In this document: piece after piece, positions 5,485 to 7,460 of the stretch
Numbering within the stretch: the stretch's first letter is position 1
How the letters are laid out: the number at the start of each line of letters is the position of its first letter
Assembly (NCBI GenBank): GCA_003489485.1
Contig: DNMB01000059.1
Coordinates: 1 to 7,460, forward strand
Source of the DNA: Chitinophagaceae bacterium
Lineage (GTDB): Bacteria; Bacteroidota; Bacteroidia; Chitinophagales; Chitinophagaceae
DNA: 7,460 nucleotides
Direction: 5' to 3'
The notes under the pieces: generated by a model
What the model was told of the DNA's origin: nothing
Seen by the model: the letters and a program-made list of their open reading frames with translations, nothing else
Database searches by the model: none
Made by a program: the position numbers and the translations under genes

Positions 5485-6861
5485 ATGATCGCCTCTATTC
5501 ACGATTTCTCTGCCCCTTATTTTATAGGGATCGGCGGAACAGGAATGAGTGCTCTTGCTCAATATCTGCAAGGTATCGGCAAGCAAGTGGCAGGCAGTGA
5601 CCGGTTATTTGCCGCGGGCGTTCAAAACGAAGTACAAGATAAACTCACAGAGGCCGGTATTCATTGTTTTTCACAAGACGGTACATCACTTACTAGTGCA
5701 TACGATGTGGTAATTGTGTCAACGGCGATCGAAGACACCGTTGTTGAAGTGCAACAGGCCAAACAGCTGGGTATCCCTATTTTGCACCGGGCAGCACTGC
5801 TGTCACTGATCGCATCCAGCAAAAAAACCATTGCCATTGCCGGCACTAGTGGAAAGAGCACAACGAGTGCCATGTTATTTGATATTCTCGATCGTGGTGG
5901 GTACGAGCCCAGCATCATTAGCGGTGCAGGGTTGGTACGTATTATCGAAGAAGGAAAGATCGGCAATGCCGTGGCCGGAAAAGGAGAGTGGTTGGTCATT
6001 GAGGCCGATGAGAGTGATGGGTCGATCGTGCAGTATCATCCGCACATTGGGGTGCTGCTCAATATCGACAAAGATCATGATGAGACCGAAAAGTTGGTTT
6101 CGCTCTTTACAACCTTTAAGAACAATTGCGAGTATTTTGTCGTCAATCGCACGCACCCGTTGGCCGCGACCCTTTCTGTAGATGCCCGTAAAGATTTTGC
6201 GGTAGGGAAACAGGAGAACATCGGGTATTGTGCCGACGCATTTTGTCAGAAGGGAATGACGATCTCGTTTTCGGTCAATGGGCAAAGCGTTTGTCTGCAA
6301 CAGATCGGCCAGCATAATATGGAAAATGCGCTGGCGGCCATGGCTGTGGCTCATCAGGTTGGCGTTCCGTTATCGGTTGCCGCAGCAGCGTTGTCTGGTT
6401 ATAAGGGAATCTATCGTCGTCACCAGATATGGGGACAGAAAAAGGGTGTTTGGTTGATTGATGATTATGCGCATAATCCTGTAAAATGTGCGGCGGCCAT
6501 TCGGGCTTGTCAACCTGTAGCCTCCAAGGTAGTGGCTTGGTTTCAGCCGCATGGTTATAAGCCAACTCGCTTTTTGCGCAGTGATTTTGTAAGTGAATTC
6601 GCCGCTTCGCTAAGACCCGGCGACGAAATATGGATGAGTGAGATCTATTACGCCGGAGGGGCGGCCGTTAAGGATATCTCTGCTGCAGACCTCATTGAAG
6701 ATCTGCAAAAATTGGGGGTGGCTGCTTTTTTTGTAGCAGATCGCACACAACTAATAACGGCTATTCGCTCTCATCTATCCGAAGATTGTGTCTTGCTATT
6801 GATGGGCGCGCGCGACCCATCGCTAGAGACCTTTGCTCGAGAAGTATGGGAAGCGCTTTAG
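5485..6861 (+). CDS. MurC-like Mur-ligase family protein (variant paralogue of UDP-N-acetylmuramate--L-alanine ligase)
   Basis: A complete 458-residue cytoplasmic ATP-dependent Mur ligase. The N-terminal UDP-binding domain shows FIGIGGTGMSALAQYL with GSDR. The central domain has P-loop GTSGKSTT (120-127), EADESD (173-178), NIDKDH (193-198) and GQHNMENALAA (from 275). The C-terminal domain has YRRHQ, DDYAHNP (326-332), FQPHGYKPTR (353-362) and EIYYAGG. Domain order and QPH place it nearest MurC, which adds L-Ala to UDP-MurNAc. It departs from MurC at key spots: GTHGKTTT is GTSGKSTT (His to Ser122), DDYGHHP is DDYAHNP, and QPHRYTRT is QPHGYKPTR. No other cell-wall genes surround it, so it is probably not the division-cluster murC. 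The acceptor amino acid or peptide is unknown; peptidoglycan recycling or another amide-bond step is inferred. ATG 5485 is chosen over TTG 5470 because it sits right before the conserved domain. It converges on the lipoprotein gene. Confidence 0.85.
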   Translation: MIASIHDFSAPYFIGIGGTGMSALAQYLQGIGKQVAGSDRLFAAGVQNEVQDKLTEAGIHCFSQDGTSLTSAYDVVIVSTAIEDTVVEVQQAKQLGIPILHRAALLSLIASSKKTIAIAGTSGKSTTSAMLFDILDRGGYEPSIISGAGLVRIIEEGKIGNAVAGKGEWLVIEADESDGSIVQYHPHIGVLLNIDKDHDETEKLVSLFTTFKNNCEYFVVNRTHPLAATLSVDARKDFAVGKQENIGYCADAFCQKGMTISFSVNGQSVCLQQIGQHNMENALAAMAVAHQVGVPLSVAAAALSGYKGIYRRHQIWGQKKGVWLIDDYAHNPVKCAAAIRACQPVASKVVAWFQPHGYKPTRFLRSDFVSEFAASLRPGDEIWMSEIYYAGGAAVKDISAADLIEDLQKLGVAAFFVADRTQLITAIRSHLSEDCVLLLMGARDPSLETFAREVWEAL

Positions 6862-6884
6862 TCGTAAGGTAGCGCTATGGTTAC

Positions 6885-7301
6885 TTAGGGTTGGTCGTGC
6901 TCGTAGAGGTATTTGAGATCTACCAGCCATTGATCCTTGCTTTTTACGATGCGCAAGGTATCATGATCGTTCTTGTACGAGTTCGAGTAGATAACGATCG
7001 CTACCGAATCATTAAGGGCCTTTGAATTGTGGATCACGATGGTGGATCCTTTGTAGCTGTCTCGGTCGGCTCCGGGAATCTTCTTGTAAAATTGAGCGGC
7101 AATATCGAGGTAGCTTATGTTGACGGAATCTTGTACCATGTAATCTTTGGCCTCATCGAATTTTCCATCCAATGCTGCCCTGATGAACAGACGGGCAGCA
7201 TCTAGCTCGTTTTCGGCATTGACCTTTTTTTCTTGCGTGGGTTCACAGCTCAATAAGAGCAACAGTATGCTCATGAGCGGTAGGAGAAATTTTTTTTGCA
7301 T
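6885..7301 (-). CDS. Small NTF2-like lipoprotein (DUF4878-type)
   Basis: A complete 138-residue protein with a lipoprotein signal peptide: MQKK, a leucine-rich core, and the lipobox LLSC with Cys19 as the lipid-modified residue. The mature part fits small DUF4878/NTF2-like proteins: an opening helix (ARLFIRAALDGKFDEAKDYM) followed by strands ending in DTLRIVKSKDQWLVDLKYL. Such domains have a cone-shaped pocket but no conserved catalytic set, and the function here is unknown. Glu at +2 does not signal inner-membrane retention by the enterobacterial Asp rule. It lies 51 nt downstream of phoH on the same strand and may be co-transcribed; the best nearby -7-like element (TTTCTTTG, one mismatch, 7315-7322) lacks a clear -33 box. 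Its stop is 23 nt from that of the Mur-ligase gene. Confidence 0.82.
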   Translation of the reverse strand: MQKKFLLPLMSILLLLLSCEPTQEKKVNAENELDAARLFIRAALDGKFDEAKDYMVQDSVNISYLDIAAQFYKKIPGADRDSYKGSTIVIHNSKALNDSVAIVIYSNSYKNDHDTLRIVKSKDQWLVDLKYLYEHDQP

Positions 7302-7352
7302 ACGGCAATTTACAAAGAAACAGATTGGTCAGAAGCTATGTTTTGTTGTGGG

Positions 7353-7460
7353 TCAGGCCCTGGTCTGCTCTTTTTCGTGTTCCTGGTTATAGGCGCGCAG
7401 TATCTGCTTGACCAGTCGGTGTCTTACCACATCTTCTTCATCGAGCTCAATATGGCCAAT
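7353..7460 (-). CDS. phoH: PhoH-family ATPase, C-terminal end (gene runs off the right edge)
   Basis: The last 35 codons and TGA stop of a minus-strand gene. The peptide IGHIELDEEDVVRHRLVKQI followed by LRAYN matches the conserved C-terminus of PhoH/PhoL-type P-loop ATPases, where a hydrophobic strand with Asp/Glu leads into DVVRHxLVxxI. These proteins are cytoplasmic nucleotide hydrolases often linked to RNA metabolism and phosphate or stress response; the ATP-binding motifs lie outside the window. A short charged tail (QEHEKEQTRA) follows. The fragment is too short for the ORF size cutoffs usually applied, but the signature is distinctive. It is upstream of, and possibly co-transcribed with, the lipoprotein gene. 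Confidence 0.8.
   Translation of the reverse strand: MGHIELDEEDVVRHRLVKQILRAYNQEHEKEQTRA

Noticed and set aside
5875..6354. 159-codon minus-strand ORF opposite the Mur-ligase gene
   Set aside because: It overlaps conserved Mur-ligase motifs on the other strand and shows no domain of its own; length alone is not support.
1..7460. Mobile elements, CRISPR arrays, tRNA genes, prophage or defence systems
   Set aside because: No transposase, integrase, regularly spaced repeats, target duplications or cloverleaf sequences were seen; gene content and base composition look uniform and chromosomal.

Overview
The window looks like chromosomal core sequence from a member of the Bacteroidota, most like a Chitinophagales/Chitinophagaceae-type organism. 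Three things suggest this. First, the protein style: a ClpB of Bacteroidota type, a small single-domain RRM protein, a DUF4878-like lipoprotein and a PhoH C-terminus. Second, none of the annotated start codons has a convincing Shine-Dalgarno sequence. Third, near-perfect Bacteroidota -7 promoter elements (TAnnTTTG) occur between the divergent genes. No mobile element, CRISPR array, tRNA or rRNA is visible. The genus is an inference.

Layout. At the left edge, on the minus strand, lies the N-terminus of queG (epoxyqueuosine reductase; continues beyond the window). Its only plausible starts are TTG codons just after the tandem TAA TAA that ends an exported serine-hydrolase/beta-lactamase-fold protein. 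That protein appears to have lost its catalytic Ser, Lys and Tyr. Divergent from it is clpB, a complete 873-codon disaggregase gene with an in-frame GTG and Shine-Dalgarno-like motif at the boundary of the N-terminal domain. A 255-nt gap with a likely promoter leads to a cytoplasmic DsbA/thioredoxin-fold protein. Its usual CxxC reads SEEC and it ends in a lysine/alanine-rich tail. Two hairpin terminators separate it from a convergent gene for a 95-residue RNA-binding RRM protein.

The RRM gene is divergent from a MurC-like Mur-ligase paralogue. The intervening 181 nt holds two TAnnTTTG elements placed back to back on opposite strands, meeting in the palindrome CTTTGCAAAG. The Mur-ligase gene converges, with 23 nt between, on a small lipoprotein gene. 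That gene lies 51 nt downstream of the 3' end of a phoH-type ATPase gene cut by the right edge.

No single pathway links these genes. The themes are protein quality control (clpB), RNA-level adaptation (queG, RRM protein, phoH) and the cell envelope (Mur-ligase paralogue, lipoprotein, exported hydrolase homologue). I see no obvious new multi-gene system. The points most worth a second look are the two proteins with degenerate active sites, the Mur-ligase variant, the fused divergent promoter and the possible internal start in clpB.
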